A DNA stretch of 64,000 nucleotides. It comes from Bryoerythrophyllum caledonicum. Lineage: Eukaryota > Streptophyta > Bryopsida > Pottiales > Pottiaceae. The position numbers and the translations under genes were made by a program. The stretch covers positions 4,332,678-4,396,677 of the forward strand of contig OZ020515.1 in NCBI GenBank assembly GCA_963971425.1, written 5' to 3'. The notes under the pieces are model-generated. The model was given only the letters and a program-made list of their open reading frames with translations, was not told where the DNA came from and ran no database searches. The first letter of the stretch is position 1. The number at the start of each line of letters is the position of its first letter. Below, piece by piece: positions 24,538 through 36,375 of this stretch.

Positions 24538-24682
24538 TTCCACAGCCCCTGAAAAACTGCAAATTCAAAATCTCAGCGGGAAACTGAATCAACTATTTCC
24601 CGGTTGACTAAAATAAGGAAGAGTACCTACCTCGAATTTACTCGCACATGCGAATAATATACACGGTTTTACTGTAACGCTA

Positions 24683-24800
24683 AGGGTTAGGTTTAGGATT
24701 TAGGGTTTAGGGTTTCTGGTCAGGATTAGGATTTAGGGTTTCGGGTTTGGAATTTCGGTTTAGGTTTTAGGGTTCAGGGTTTAGGGTCCTTGGTTTAGGT
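24683..24800 (+). repeat. Degenerate telomere-like repeats (TTTAGGG type)
   Basis: About a dozen variants of TTTAGGG or GGTTTAGGGTTT in one orientation, too degenerate to be a recent telomere addition. Similar patches occur in element B near 55,200 and, inverted, near 56,090-56,255. Confidence 0.7.
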
Positions 24801-26479
24801 GGAATCTTCTTATGTCATTTCATTTCAATTTAATAATACTTTGAAGGTTCATGATACTGACAATTCAACTAAGGTATAGGGAATTGTAGAGAACATATTG
24901 AGTTGATTAGAAAGAATTTGTATTACAATCCAAATAGGACTAATCGATGATGTTGAAAGCGAAGACCTCAACAAACGAGGAGCATTTAAAAAAACAAAAA
25001 AACATATTACATGTGCACGTGTATTTTGAACCAAAAACTATGTATTAAAACATGCTTTGGACATCATTTCTTCGGGGTTCAAAAAATGTGCATAATGATA
25101 CTATATTGTAATCAAATTAGTATGTTCATTCCTTTGCAAGAATACCAAGTGTCCCCATGGTCTGGATTTGGAATTGAAATTGGTTACTATCCATTTAGAG
25201 GTACTCGAAGGCTTGAAATGTGTGCAAACTAATAGTTGGATTAAAATATCTTATTCTTGAGTTCACATTGTATTATCAATTTATCATGAGTTTAGGGTGT
25301 GGCAATCTAAGCATGACATGAAAGATGGAAGAATTCTTGACCATACACAATGTATTTCATGTTTTGACGTGAAATTAAAGACTTTGTCATTTGTAAAACA
25401 TAGAGAGTGGAACAATATTATAAGATTTAAACAAAATACGGAGAGACCTCCTCATGACAAAAAAAGGATAATCAAAATATATTATATAACTAATACAAAG
25501 TGTATCACTTAGTGCATCAGGCATAATATAATGTTCGTAATGTAAGTAATTTTGAATTTATTTATACATGCAAAAAAAGAATAATAAGTTTTTGAGCACG
25601 TTCCAAAGGTTGCAAATTATATTTTAAATTCTCAGAATTTTGTAGAAGGATGATAAAAGCCATGAGGCATATTTATAAGTATTTTATTTTCTCACTGAAC
25701 GTCTTTAATAAAAATAATGCGAGCCAAGAGAGAAACTTCTTGATTGCCGACACGTCGTGCAACCTAAAAAACCTTTTGCTATGACATAGTATGGAATATG
25801 GTATTTTCAATATATAGAAGTAATATTAGAATGAATGATATTGTGGAAAAACAAGTTATTTTTCTATTGAAAAATAAGATTATATCCCAATTCATACATT
25901 TTCACACATTGTCACATATTATTGATATAGGGTACCAATAATACTTAGACTTCATATCCATTGAAGACTAGGGGATTGTTAAATTTTGTTCCTTTTTAAT
26001 TTTACTATTGGAGATTAAGGTCCACATATTTTGAAAATCCTTTTAAAATTCAAAAGATTAGTATTTCACTTGTGAAATACTTAACCATAAAGAGAAGTAC
26101 GGAGTTCAAAATGATTGTTTGAAGAAGTGGAAATACACATTGCACATACATCAGCTCAGTTTTTAGCAAAGGTGTGCACCATCACTACGTGCAATGAACT
26201 AAAAGGAGTGTGTGCACAGACTTTAGCTCCACTGGTGCTAACGTGTGCCTCATCACTAGGTGCAATGAACCAAGAAGAAAATATGCACAGTTTAGCTCTA
26301 CTATAGCTAAATTTTGCACCATCACTAAATGGAGTGGATTAGAAAGCAAAAATGCACTATGTAGCTCCAGTATATAGAAGATGGCTTCTAGTGTAGTGGA
26401 CACTAAATAGGAATCCATATAGTAATTGTAAAATTCACAATCAGTGTAGTGACAAAACTATCTAACACTAAATGTCAAC
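24801..26479. other. AT-rich interior of element A with degenerate palindromes
   Basis: No gene recognised; frames are short and motif-free. At 26,140-26,330 three looser palindrome units (ACTTTAGCTCCACTGGTGCT, CAGTTTAGCTCTACTATAGC) repeat the left subterminal pattern seen at 20,058-20,153. Confidence 0.5.
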
Positions 26480-27038
26480 TACACCGTTCACTGAATATAG
26501 TGTAGAGGTATAGGTAATGTGGATGAAAATTGATGTGGACCACATCAATTCTAGTTTTGGATGAAAATTAGGGTAGACCACATCAATTTTGGTTATTGTA
26601 TATAATATTAATATGTTATTAGTTTATGTTAATATTATGTTATTATTATATTATTATTTTATTATGTTATATTCTTATGTTAATATTATTTTATGTTATA
26701 TTATATTATATTATTATGTTAATATTCTTATGTAACTTATATTCTTATGTTATAAAATAATAATCTTATGTTATATTATGTTATTATATTATTATATTAT
26801 TATTACATTCTATTATTATCATGTTATTATATTATAATTTTGGTTTTGAGTACAATTTGTAAAGACTTATCCACAACAATTCCCGTGTCTTTTATTTTGA
26901 AACAAGCCACACTATTTCTCATGGACATGATTTGATGTGGATGGAAAATTCAAGTGGACCGCTTTAATTTGCCATTATTGAAATTACTGTAGGAAATTTC
27001 AAATAGTCTAGTCTACACTATATTCAGGGAACGGTGTA
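26480..27038. mobile_element. MITE with AT-rich (TTATTA)n core
   Basis: The left end TACACCGTTCACTGAATATA and the inverted right end TACACCGTTCCCTGAATATA match over about 26 bp with one difference. CTAAATGTCAA lies beside both ends, directly on the left and after 5 bp on the right, so it may be the duplicated target. The core at about 26,590-26,840 is a long TTA/TAA microsatellite. No coding sequence. Confidence 0.55.
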
Positions 27039-29129
27039 CTACTCTAAATGTCAATCCTAGTAAATAGTGGAGCATAAAGTTTTTTACTTGTGGACAGTTA
27101 CTGTAGGAAACCTTAATCATGATTTGATTACATCTTGAGCATTCTAGTAAAGAAGGGTTTAGTGCATGTAGAAAAACGAGAATTTGCAAGAATGAGCTTG
27201 GGGATAATTGGACGTAGGTATGGAGCAAAAGGAAAATATCAAAAATTGGACAGAGTAGAATGTAAAATATGGAGGGAAAATGAAACTACAAGTAGAAGAT
27301 AAGAACATTCTTCTGGTAACGAAAATGAGGAAAAAAAGGAATATTGGAAAAGGAAAAAACATAAACATACAATAAATATAGAAATACAAGTAAAATACTC
27401 ATTAGATATCCATCACATATGCATTCAATGTGAACTACATATTCAGTAAATATTCATTACATACTCATTGAATATTCAAATACACAATGATTTTACATTA
27501 GAAATTTATGCACTATTCATTAACTCTTCATTAACAGTACATTAAATACCCTTTAAATAATCATTAAATATACGAATATTAATTAAACTATCATAAATTA
27601 TAGTTTTAAAACTTCAAACATTCAATAAATAATGTTTAGATTTTCTTTAAATATTCTTTAATTAAAAAGTTACAAATATACAAATATACATGAATTATCC
27701 TATAAAAAATCATTACAAAGTCATTAGTTATTAGCTAATATGATTACACATTATATATTCATTAGAGAATATTAAATGATGAAAAGGAAATAATGCAAGA
27801 GATGGGAATGAGAATAATTGTGGATAAGATGATAAGAAATTGAGGTTGAAGATGAGACGAAGAATAAATGCCTAGCGACCGGTATGCAGAAGTTTCTGAT
27901 CTAATACTATTCATTGAATATTCAAGTTTGTGTGCTAGAGTAGAGTTTTGTTTGAAGGCTATTACGAAATGAACTGCAGTAGGTGAACGAATGAGGGATA
28001 ATATTCAGGACAATGGTGGCTAAAAATAGTTCCCAGATTGTTGACATATAGTGTATTAGAAAAAGCGAATCTCCACGGTGGCAAAGGGACCGGGTTGCAA
28101 GAATAAACACGGTAAAGCCCACTCCGCGAGGCGTAGGCTGGTGTCTCGGCACAATGAATTGGCGGCGCCGGTTCTTCTAAACAATAAATTTACGAAAAGT
28201 ACAGGGGACACCAAAACTCCTCGGGAGCATGTGTTCAATCATGTAATGACATGAGGGAATTTTTAAAAATGAATAAAAACCCCCAAAACAATTAGCCTAC
28301 TATGGCGTTAGTGCTGGGAGCTGGCGTTCCCTCAGAGTGGCCAATTTAGGGACAGTGCGGGGAGAAAAGGGTAACCCCCCTCCCTTCATCTCAAACTTGG
28401 GCACCTTCCCGCTGGCCTGGGAAATTCTCCGTCAGGGGTGGAGATACTCTAACTACAGTATTTGTACCGTTACTGTAAAAGCAAAATGTAGTGAAAAAAA
28501 AGAAAAAATTCACAGTTTAGCTCTATTAGAGCTAAGTGTGCACCATGACCAAAGAAAATATGCACACTTTAGCTCCAATAGAGCTAAAGTGTGCACTGGC
28601 ATTTATTTTAAATTTATACAATTGCAAGATGTGGTCTTAACATACTTATTGTATGTTCGATTCTCATAGTAAATAATATCAAACTCGCAAAAAAGCAAAT
28701 CTTGAATTAAAAGTAATAGAATCTTAAAATCGTAGCTTTAAAACTCTCTTAAGTGTGCTTAACCTAGAAACTGGTGTAGGAGGAACTTATATATATCGAT
28801 GATAACGAATTTACTCCTTGTGTAAAGCAGAAATTGAAATCGAGTCAAATAAAAGCCTGCTGATCCACTGAAAGCATTAAAGAAAACTAATCACTATAAC
28901 ACTAAACACTAAAAACTAAATCTGACACTAACACTAGAATCGTTAACTTCTATGCAATCCAAGTTTGTGTATTATTGAGAAAATGTCAATTTAAAAGTTA
29001 TAATTTAGATCATACGAATGAAATTGGAAAGAATCACTTTTCCTTAGCCAGCTGCTTGTTGCCCCCAAAATAAAAAAAAATTGTAGTGTAAATGGCTCAG
29101 ATAAATTGTGCAGGAAAATAACGAGTACA
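27039..29129. other. AT-rich interior of element A with a GC-rich relic
   Basis: 27,039-28,050 is simple AT-rich DNA. 28,055-28,455 is abruptly GC-rich and ends GGTGGAGATACTC-TAA, which resembles a PIF/Harbinger terminus, but I could not find a convincing partner end. Two degenerate family A palindromes follow at 28,505-28,535 and 28,562-28,592. No gene. Confidence 0.45.
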
Positions 29130-30660
29130 TACAGTGACAAACAAAACTGAGTACAGTTTTTACTCACTTCCTTTCAAAAAATCATACCATGAATATAGGT
29201 GGGCAAAACTGAAATGTGTACAAATCAAAGTTGTAGTACATGATGTATTAAACAATGCTGGAAAGTTTGAGGTGGAGTTGAATTGTGGTTTGGAAGATAT
29301 CAAATGCCAAAATAGAGTGCCTTCATACTCACTTTTGTTCAAGATTTTTATGAGAGCTTTCAAAATATACAGAATTTAGAATGAAGCCAATTTTCTTTAG
29401 TGTTGTCTTTATGGTATTGTAAACCATCATCTTGAACATGTGTATGCCTTTCATCAATGGAAATCAACCTTTGTGTGCTTGAGATAAATCTCAAATTGTG
29501 GAAAATAGGTGTTTTCTTGTGAGAATGGCATTTGATAATCCTTTGTAGAATTGATAGCATGGAATATTAGTGGACATCATAAGTGGCAAACGTGAATCAA
29601 TATTGGCCATTATTGCATGTATTTCATTTTGTATTTGAATTTTTTTAGTATTCAATAAACTCCTTTGTAAACTTGATTATTTATTTTGGAATGATGTGAT
29701 AGTTTTCTTCTTCGACCAATTTTAAGTGACAATGCTCATCAATGGAAGCTTTCCATCCACCACTTTCATTTCACTTACTTGCATTTTGATGACTTTGTAT
29801 CATAAAATACTCGACGCTCCATTTGGCCCCTTCTTTGATTTTCATACCAAAAAAAGTTTTAATTGCATTCTTGGTATATATTGATGTTATTCTTCTTATT
29901 GAACATCAATATATACCAAGAATGCAATTAAAACTATTTTTGGTATGAAAATCAAAGAAGGGGCCAAATGGAGCGTCGAGTATTTTATGATACGAAGTCA
30001 TCAAAATGCAAGTAAGTGAAATGAAAGTGGTGGATGGAAAGCTTCCATTGATGAGCATTGTCACTTAAAATTGGTCGAAGAAGAAAACTATCACATCATT
30101 CCAAAATAAATAATCAAGTTTACAAAGGAGTTTATTGAATACTAAAAAAATTCAAATACAAAATGAAATACATGCAATAATGGCCAATATTGATTCACGT
30201 TTGCCACTTATGATGTCCACTAATATTCCATGCTATCAATTCTACAAAGGATTATCAAATGCCATTCTCACAAGAAAACACCTATTTTCCACAATTTGAG
30301 ATTTATCTCAAGCACACAAAGGTTGATTTCCATTGATGAAAGGCATACACATGTTCAAGATGATGGTTTACAATACCATAAAGACAACACTAAAGAAAAT
30401 TGGCTTCATTCTAAATTCTGTATATTTTGAAAGCTCTCATAAAAATCTTGAACAAAAGTGAGTATGAAGGCACTCTATTTTGGCATTTGATATCTTCCAA
30501 ACCACAATTCAACTCCACCTCAAACTTTCCAGCATTGTGTAATACATCATGTACTACAACTTTGATTTGTACACATTTCAGTTTTGCCCACCTATATTCA
30601 TGATATGATTTTTTGAAAGGAAGTGAGTAAAAACCGTACTTAGTTTTGTTTGACACTGTA
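29130..30660. mobile_element. Foldback element: near-perfect 759-bp inverted repeat, 13-bp loop
   Basis: Bases 29,130-29,888 recur in reverse complement at 29,902-30,660 with no net insertion or deletion and only a few substitutions (for example near the tips, GAGTAC versus AAGTAC). The ends are TACAGTG and CACTGTA, so a TA target duplication is possible. Frames in the two arms are mirror images and do not look like genes. Transcribed, it would fold into a very long double-stranded hairpin, a likely small-RNA source. Confidence 0.9.
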
Positions 30661-31371
30661 AATACTACACGCACATAATATTTTGAATATTCTAGTAAGA
30701 TTAAATTGAGTTCTGGAAATTCCGGGTATCAATAACGAAGGTGTGGGGCGTCCACTGTTAATAACCGAGGGTCTCACCTCAATCTCGCAAAGGGTATCCC
30801 GAGGGTATCTCGGGAGCACCGCACGGCCATAGGGTTTCGACTTACGGCTTTAGGTGCCCCAGGAAGTACGCGACCAAATCGTGGCGCGACCTTTTGTTCT
30901 CCCTCTTTTGGTTGCTGTCCGAGTCTTCTCTTTTGTTTTGTGAGTCTTGCTGCGTAGGTTTGTCGTTGCGTCTTTGTGGTTTGTGTAAGAGTCGATATCT
31001 ACAGGGTTTGTTAAGTTCGTGTATATTCTAGCGCTGTAGTTGAGGCTTTCGTGCGCAATTTACTGGAGTTTAGGGTTTTTTTCGGATAGGGTTTGTTGGA
31101 CGTGCGATTCTGGTTGTGTGAGTTTGTAAGCACGTAGATAAGTTTGTGTATATTGTAGCGCTGGAGTTTAGGGTTGTTTGTGTGCGTTTGTGTGAGTTTG
31201 TGTGAGTAAATTGTAAGAGTTTGTGTGAGTTTGTGTAAGTTTGTGTGAGTTGCTGTAAGTTTATGTGAGTTTCTGTGAGCACGTCGACTCTGAAACGGCC
31301 GTGTTCGGAGGATTGACGTGAACGAGGAAGAAGATTTGCAGCTCTAGCAGTCGGATTTCAGAGTTTTAAAG
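30661..31371 (+). promoter_or_regulatory. Probable promoter and 5' leader exon of the ParB/methyltransferase-like gene
   Basis: The sequence turns GC-richer after 30,720. The last part is pyrimidine- and TTTGTGTGAG-rich (31,160-31,280 is a GTTTGTGTGA microsatellite). It closes at TTTTAAAG followed by GTAAGT at 31,372, a strong donor. I place the leader exon's end at 31,371. The transcription start is not identifiable by eye. Confidence 0.45.
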
Positions 31372-32025
31372 GTAAGTCAACTCATTCACTCTTGCATTTC
31401 TTTTGATAGATGTGTAGTATTGCTTTTGATATAATGTGATGAATCATTATTTATGTGTAGCATTGCTTTTCATGTATGTGTGAGCACGTAGATGAAATTG
31501 TGTATTCAATGTGCTGGTTTGAATGTGCTGGTTTGAATGTGCTGGTTCCAATGTGGTGGTTTAGAGTGGTTTGTGGTTGTCTGTGGTGATTTGTGCTGGT
31601 TTATGCTAGATAAAATGTGCTGGTTTGTGTTGGTGTCAAATGTGGTGGTGAATGATAGTTTCAATGTGCTCGTTTGAATGTGCTGGTTTCAATGTGGTGA
31701 ATTCAATGTGCTGAATTCAATGTGCTGATTACAAAGTGCTGATTTCAATGTGAATGATTTCAATGTGTTCGTTTATTTGTGCTGGTTTGTGCTGGTTTAT
31801 TTGTGCTGGTTTGTGCTGGTGTCAATGTGCTGCTTAGTGCTAGATTCAGTGTGCTAGTTTCAATGTGCAAGTTTCAATGTTCTCCTTTCAATGTGCTGGT
31901 GTCAATGTTCTCGCTTCAATGTGCTCGTTTCAATGTTCTCGTTTCAATGTTTTGGTTTCAATGTGTTGGTTCCATGTGCTACTTTGATTGATTTTGTGTG
32001 TGTGGATTTGTTATTGTTTGTGCAG
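31372..32025 (+). repeat. Leader intron made of TTTCAATGTGCTGG minisatellite
   Basis: Bounded by GTAAGT at 31,372 and TTGTGCAG at 32,025. Most of 31,510-31,980 is a degenerate tandem of about 14 bp (TTTCAATGTGCTGG and variants such as TTTGTGCTGG). No coding sequence is expected. Confidence 0.6.
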
Positions 32026-32183
32026 GACAGCTAGTTCCAGTAGAATTTGTCTGGGATTAAAGTTCATAACCAATGGCTGAAAGGTGAAACCATACTCACC
32101 CAGGCGCCCTAAACCCTGAGCCTTGAATATCATATAACGAAAGACACATATGCACAAACTGCAATAATTAGCTTTTTAATGAA

Positions 32184-32989
32184 CACAATTTAGCTCGACT
32201 CGAGCTAAAGTGGGCCCTTCATATTACACCATTGGCCACACTTTAGCTCGGGTCGAGCTAAAGAGGGATCTCCAGTGTGCTCTTTTGACTGCACTTTAGC
32301 TCAACTCGAGCTAAGGTGTGGCCCAGAGTGCACATTGGATGACAACTTTAGCTCGACTCGAGCTAAAGTGTGGCCCATTGTGCGTTTTGGCGTACAGTTT
32401 AGCTCGACTCGAGCTAAACTGTGGCCCAGAGTGCACAGTCGAGGACAACATTAGCTCAACTCGAGCTAATGTGCAACTCAATAGAGAATTCTGGAGAAAA
32501 AGTAATCATAATTTCTACACTCAAACTCAATAATTTAAACAATCTAAATCTTTTCATCAAAGCCCACACACCTTACCTCGAATCGAGCTAAACTGTAAAA
32601 CAAAGGACCGAATGCACATATCGAATACCTCCACGTTCAGACCTAATGACAATCCGAAAGTAAAAGTTGACAACGTAATCAATGACTTAACACTAGTCAA
32701 CTTCTCGTTCACCATTCACAAGTGTCGAAGAGCTTTAGTCCCGCTCCAACCACTTGAGAACCTTGAAGAGCGAGGTTCGTGAGTGATTAGAGCGTAACTG
32801 AAGCTCTTCCACAGATCTGAGTGTTGAACAAGATGTTGATGGAAATTAAAAAACGTCCAAAATGATAGACGTCCAAATTATTTTTGAAAGCGTCAGAACT
32901 TTAAAGATTTACATTTTATGGAATAGCACTTTAGCTCGAGTCGAGCTAAAAAAATCGGTTACACTTTAGCTCGACTCGAGCTAAAGTGA
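32184..32989. repeat. Family A palindrome array in intron 1 (53-bp period)
   Basis: Copies begin at about 32,184, 32,238, 32,291, 32,344, 32,396 and 32,449, then a degenerate one at 32,572 and two more at 32,927 and 32,960. Linkers contain TGTGGCCCAGAGTGCAC. Arms vary in matched pairs: CACTTT/AAAGTG, CAGTTT/AAACTG and ACATTAGC/GCTAATGT. The whole array lies inside the GTGAAA...TGTGCAG intron at 32,084-33,057. Confidence 0.85.
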
Positions 32990-34528
32990 TACCTCTCCTT
33001 CCTATCTGGATTCTCAATGCATCAATCTAATATGTTTACTCACTCTCATGTGTGCAGATCTGAGAGGGACAGGATGGTGACTCAGCTGTAGCACTTCTTC
33101 CAGCCAAAGCCCGTCGACATTGATGATGACGATGGAGACGACAACAACCACCTAGATTGCTGGGAGCTCAAGGACCCTTCGATGATTTTGAAGTGGACGC
33201 TACTGTGGGCAACCTATACGGATAATCTAGTGTTTGGTGAGACCTTCGCTGGTGATATCGCTGTACCCCAGCACATCGACTTCAAGACCAAAATTACTGA
33301 TGTTATCCACGAAGATAACGATCACGTTAAGTTGTCATGTGAGACAACCAGTAAGTCTGTAGAGCCGTATTTGTTTACTATTGTAGTGAACAACAGCTCA
33401 TCTCCCTTCTATATCAACGATTTAGTCGAATCACTCAGGGGGTCCAAGTTTGATGAAATAGTGGCTCAGATCGACCACGAAATCTCTCTAAAGTAATGGG
33501 AGACTAGTAGTGGTCAGCCACTGAAAGCAAAGGCTGTAGCTAACAAACTCCGCGTCATTCTATCAAGAATAAGTACCTTTGCCGCTCTAGATAAGGCCAA
33601 GAATATCGCGGCAAGACGCCCGATAGAGCTTTCAACGGTTTCGGGGGCCGTGACCGGTAGCGAGGATATGAGTCAAGCGTCGGTCCCAGTTAGAACACCT
33701 GGTGCAAAGACAAGTCGAAGCACCCTGCGCAATACGCTGTCTGCTTCCCCCGTCAAGAAGCGGTCAGCTGCCAAGAAGCCGGAGACATCTTCAAGAAAGA
33801 AGTCGAAGCTCGTATCAGAGGAGGAGTTAGTCAATTCGATGGCCTCTGCACTCTCGGAGCTCCCTAAGGCGCTCGGATACGGAGAGACAATCGACTACAA
33901 CAACGTCCAACAGATTTACCAGAAATTCTGGACGGAGTGTCAGAGCTGCTTCTTCAAAGGCGACAGAGAGATGAAGATCGAACTTGACGTGATGAGGTTG
34001 CATAATGCTCCTCCAGAGTGGACGATCCGTGCCTTCGAACCTCGGGGCATGGAGGAGTTGAAACATTACTACTTCCAAATGCCCGACAAGACTCAGAAGC
34101 AGACTCTTTGCGTCATGCCCAAGCTCGACGCTATGCCGACGACCCTTGAGGAGCTCAACGACTGTGACTACTACATCATTAATGGCCAGCACAGCGTTGC
34201 TGCCTCAAAGGAGATGATAAACGGCAACGTTCCGGAGGTTATGAGGAGGCACTTCCGAACATGGCAATGTTACATTGTCTGGACTCAAGATCCAGAGAAG
34301 CTGAGGAAGATATCCGTGTATTATAATCGCGTGAATCACTTGGTCTAGTTCAAGCCGACGTGGGCAACCAATATCCTTGGCTCTCGTGCTTTGTGGATCC
34401 AAGCTGGTAGACCAATGCCCAAGCACTCCGCCACGGGCGTTCGAGGGTCTCACAAGTCAGGTCGGAGAACTGCAGCTGAAATGGCCAATGACAAGAGGTT
34501 TGAGGTAATATATCTTAACCAAGGTCAT

Positions 34529-34653
34529 GCACTTTAGCTCGAGTCGAGCTAAAGTGTAAATTTGCTCTGTATCTGTACAGTCATTTGTATAGATATATAG
34601 TTGTCATTGTCTGCGCTTGGTATGCAAGTTAGCTCGAGTCGAGCTAACTTGCA
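34529..34653. repeat. Two perfect family A palindromes in intron 2
   Basis: GCACTTTAGCTC/GAGCTAAAGTG at 34,529-34,556 and TGCAAGTTAGCTC/GAGCTAACTTGCA at 34,623-34,653, the latter 31 bp and perfect apart from its centre base. The arm bases differ between the two (CACTTT versus CAAGTT) but each pairs fully with itself. The intron is 34,505-34,731. Confidence 0.85.
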
Positions 34654-36109
34654 GTATTTGGACTGTAATGGACATGTTTATATTCCTGCTTTAATTGTAA
34701 GCTCAAACGACCCTTTTTATATTCTGCGCAGCCATTTCTTAACGCGGTTCGTGAGCGATTCGCAATGATCGACGTTGCAAAGAGCCAGGCAGCGCTCAAG
34801 AAAGCCGGGAAGGCAAAGGAGCTCTCAATTACGAATGAGGTGAAGATCATCACCGCGACAGATGAGACCTTCAAGCTCTGGTCGGACGTCATCTCTTCCG
34901 CGGCGCATGGCGACCTCATCAACGTGGATTCGACTTCGATGCCCTTAGCAAAGTTCAAGGACGCGAAGTCTTGGGTGCCGGAGAAGGATGGGGTCCTGAC
35001 GCGCGAGTTCTTCAAGTTTCTCGGCAACATGACCGAAGCCGATCACGCGAAAATGTACAAGCACATTCTCAATCGATCAGGGCCATCTCGAAAACTGCCC
35101 TACCCTAAGGTGGTTATAAAGATGCCGAATTCTGCGCTGGAGGATTGCTACACAGCCCGGGACTGGGTGGATCGGAGGAAGAGGAAGGAGGTCGCTCGGA
35201 TGGAGCTTCAACTGATCAGGCCGGAGCTGGCCTTCTTCAACAGCACTGGAGGGTACAGTCGTTCAAACTGGCGGATGTTCAAGAAGAACTACAACGTCAG
35301 CAAGGCCTCAAAGCGTGCCCTCTTGGATTGGGGACCACCGGATTCGTACTACGCAAACTCGAGGCAGACGCAGTTTTGCAAGTGCAAATGTGAAGATCTT
35401 TCTCCGTATGCAAAGGAGTTCTTCAGAGTCTTCATCGATGTGCGGTCGCGGTTCGTTGCACCTATTGGAGCCCTGCACTTCCGTTCTTACAAGGCGGCAA
35501 CGAATTCGCTCGGGACGTGGCCTTCGGATTCGTGGCGCAACCTGGGGTGCAATGTGAAGCTCGGCATCATCGACTTTCGGAACATCCCTGGATTCTCTAT
35601 GACGGCAACGTCGTCGTTGGAGAGGCCCTTCTTCGACGAGTTCATGACGATGTTCGCATCAAAAGGGCAGCCTCCCCTCACCAATCTTCCAGCCTGGCTC
35701 TTCATTTGCGGCAACGAGCAGTCGCACCTTCAAGTGACAACGTTTGCTGAGGACCCGTCCTTGTGCCATGCGTACGATTTTCTGCAGTCAAAGTATCTTC
35801 CCTCCGAGAACGAGCGCCTGCGAGGTTACCAGCCAAAGACCAACAACGCTGTCGACCCTGTTCGGCTCCTCTTTCTCTTCAAGAAGGAGCTTACGGTGAT
35901 CCCGGCCGTTAAAAAAATCTACGCACCACCAGAGCATGTGTTGTACACGAAGCTGCGCAAGTACAACGAGCTGGCGTACTCCATGAATTTGAACGAACTC
36001 AGGATGGAGTTCTTCATCAAGGTCCTCGAGCTGTTCTGCAAGAGGGGGGATTCTGTTGTCCAGCTATTTGGCGGGACGAAATTATTGACTGCGAGTGGTA
36101 AGAATCCCT

Positions 36110-36345
36110 GCAGTTTAGCTCGAGTCGAGCTAAACTATTGATACCTTTTCTGACTCGTGCATAGTTACAATGAGGTCATGTCTATGCTGTTGCGTGACAC
36201 TTTAGCTCGAGTCAAGCTAAAGTGTCGGCTTTTACTTGTGTATTTTCCAGAAGTCATCAACTGCGTTCGTATCCTTTATAGCTGTAATAGCTGAGTTTTT
36301 GTGCCAGCATTTGATTGAATTGAGTTTAGCTCGACTCGACCTAAA
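36110..36345. repeat. Three family A palindromes between the methyltransferase-like and FCP1-like genes
   Basis: At about 36,110-36,137 (CAGTTTAGCTC), 36,196-36,226 (GACACTTTAGCTC, paired to GTGTC) and 36,318-36,347 (imperfect). The first two lie within intron 3; the third lies after the predicted stop at 36,294 and before ATG 36,376. Confidence 0.8.
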
Positions 36346-36375
36346 TTGAATCTTGTTCAACCCATTGGTGTGTAG

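Larger units (their letters stand above)
32073..36294 (+). pseudogene. ParB/Srx-like domain plus DNA-methyltransferase-like protein (element A, four coding exons)
   Basis: Exons by splice signals and frame: 32,073-32,083 (MAE plus two bases), 33,058-34,504, 34,732-36,097, 36,251-36,294; all joins keep frame, about 955 codons. Early residues are acidic (DIDDDDGDD), then a basic stretch KKRSAAKKPETSSRKKSK, probably nuclear. YYIINGQHSVAASK with YNRVNH downstream matches the ParB/sulfiredoxin-like fold. After the intron, WLFICGNEQSHLQV and, near the C-terminus, KRGDSVVQLFGGTKLLTAS resemble the last half of beta-class N4/N6 amino-methyltransferases, where the FxGG motif comes last. Bacterial and phage ParB-methyltransferase fusions have this order. 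The DPPY-like catalytic motif is not certain (IIDFRNIPGF is one candidate). Stops at 33,089, 33,494 and 34,346 all fit CAG/CAA changes. Introns 1, 2 and 3 all carry family A palindromes. Confidence 0.6.

Noticed and set aside
29134-30674. Two pairs of identical proteins on opposite strands
   Set aside because: They are mirror images created by the inverted repeat; no motif.
31510-31980. Cys/Phe/Val-rich frame at 31,779-31,991 as a membrane protein
   Set aside because: It is the translation of a TTTCAATGTGCTGG minisatellite inside a leader intron.
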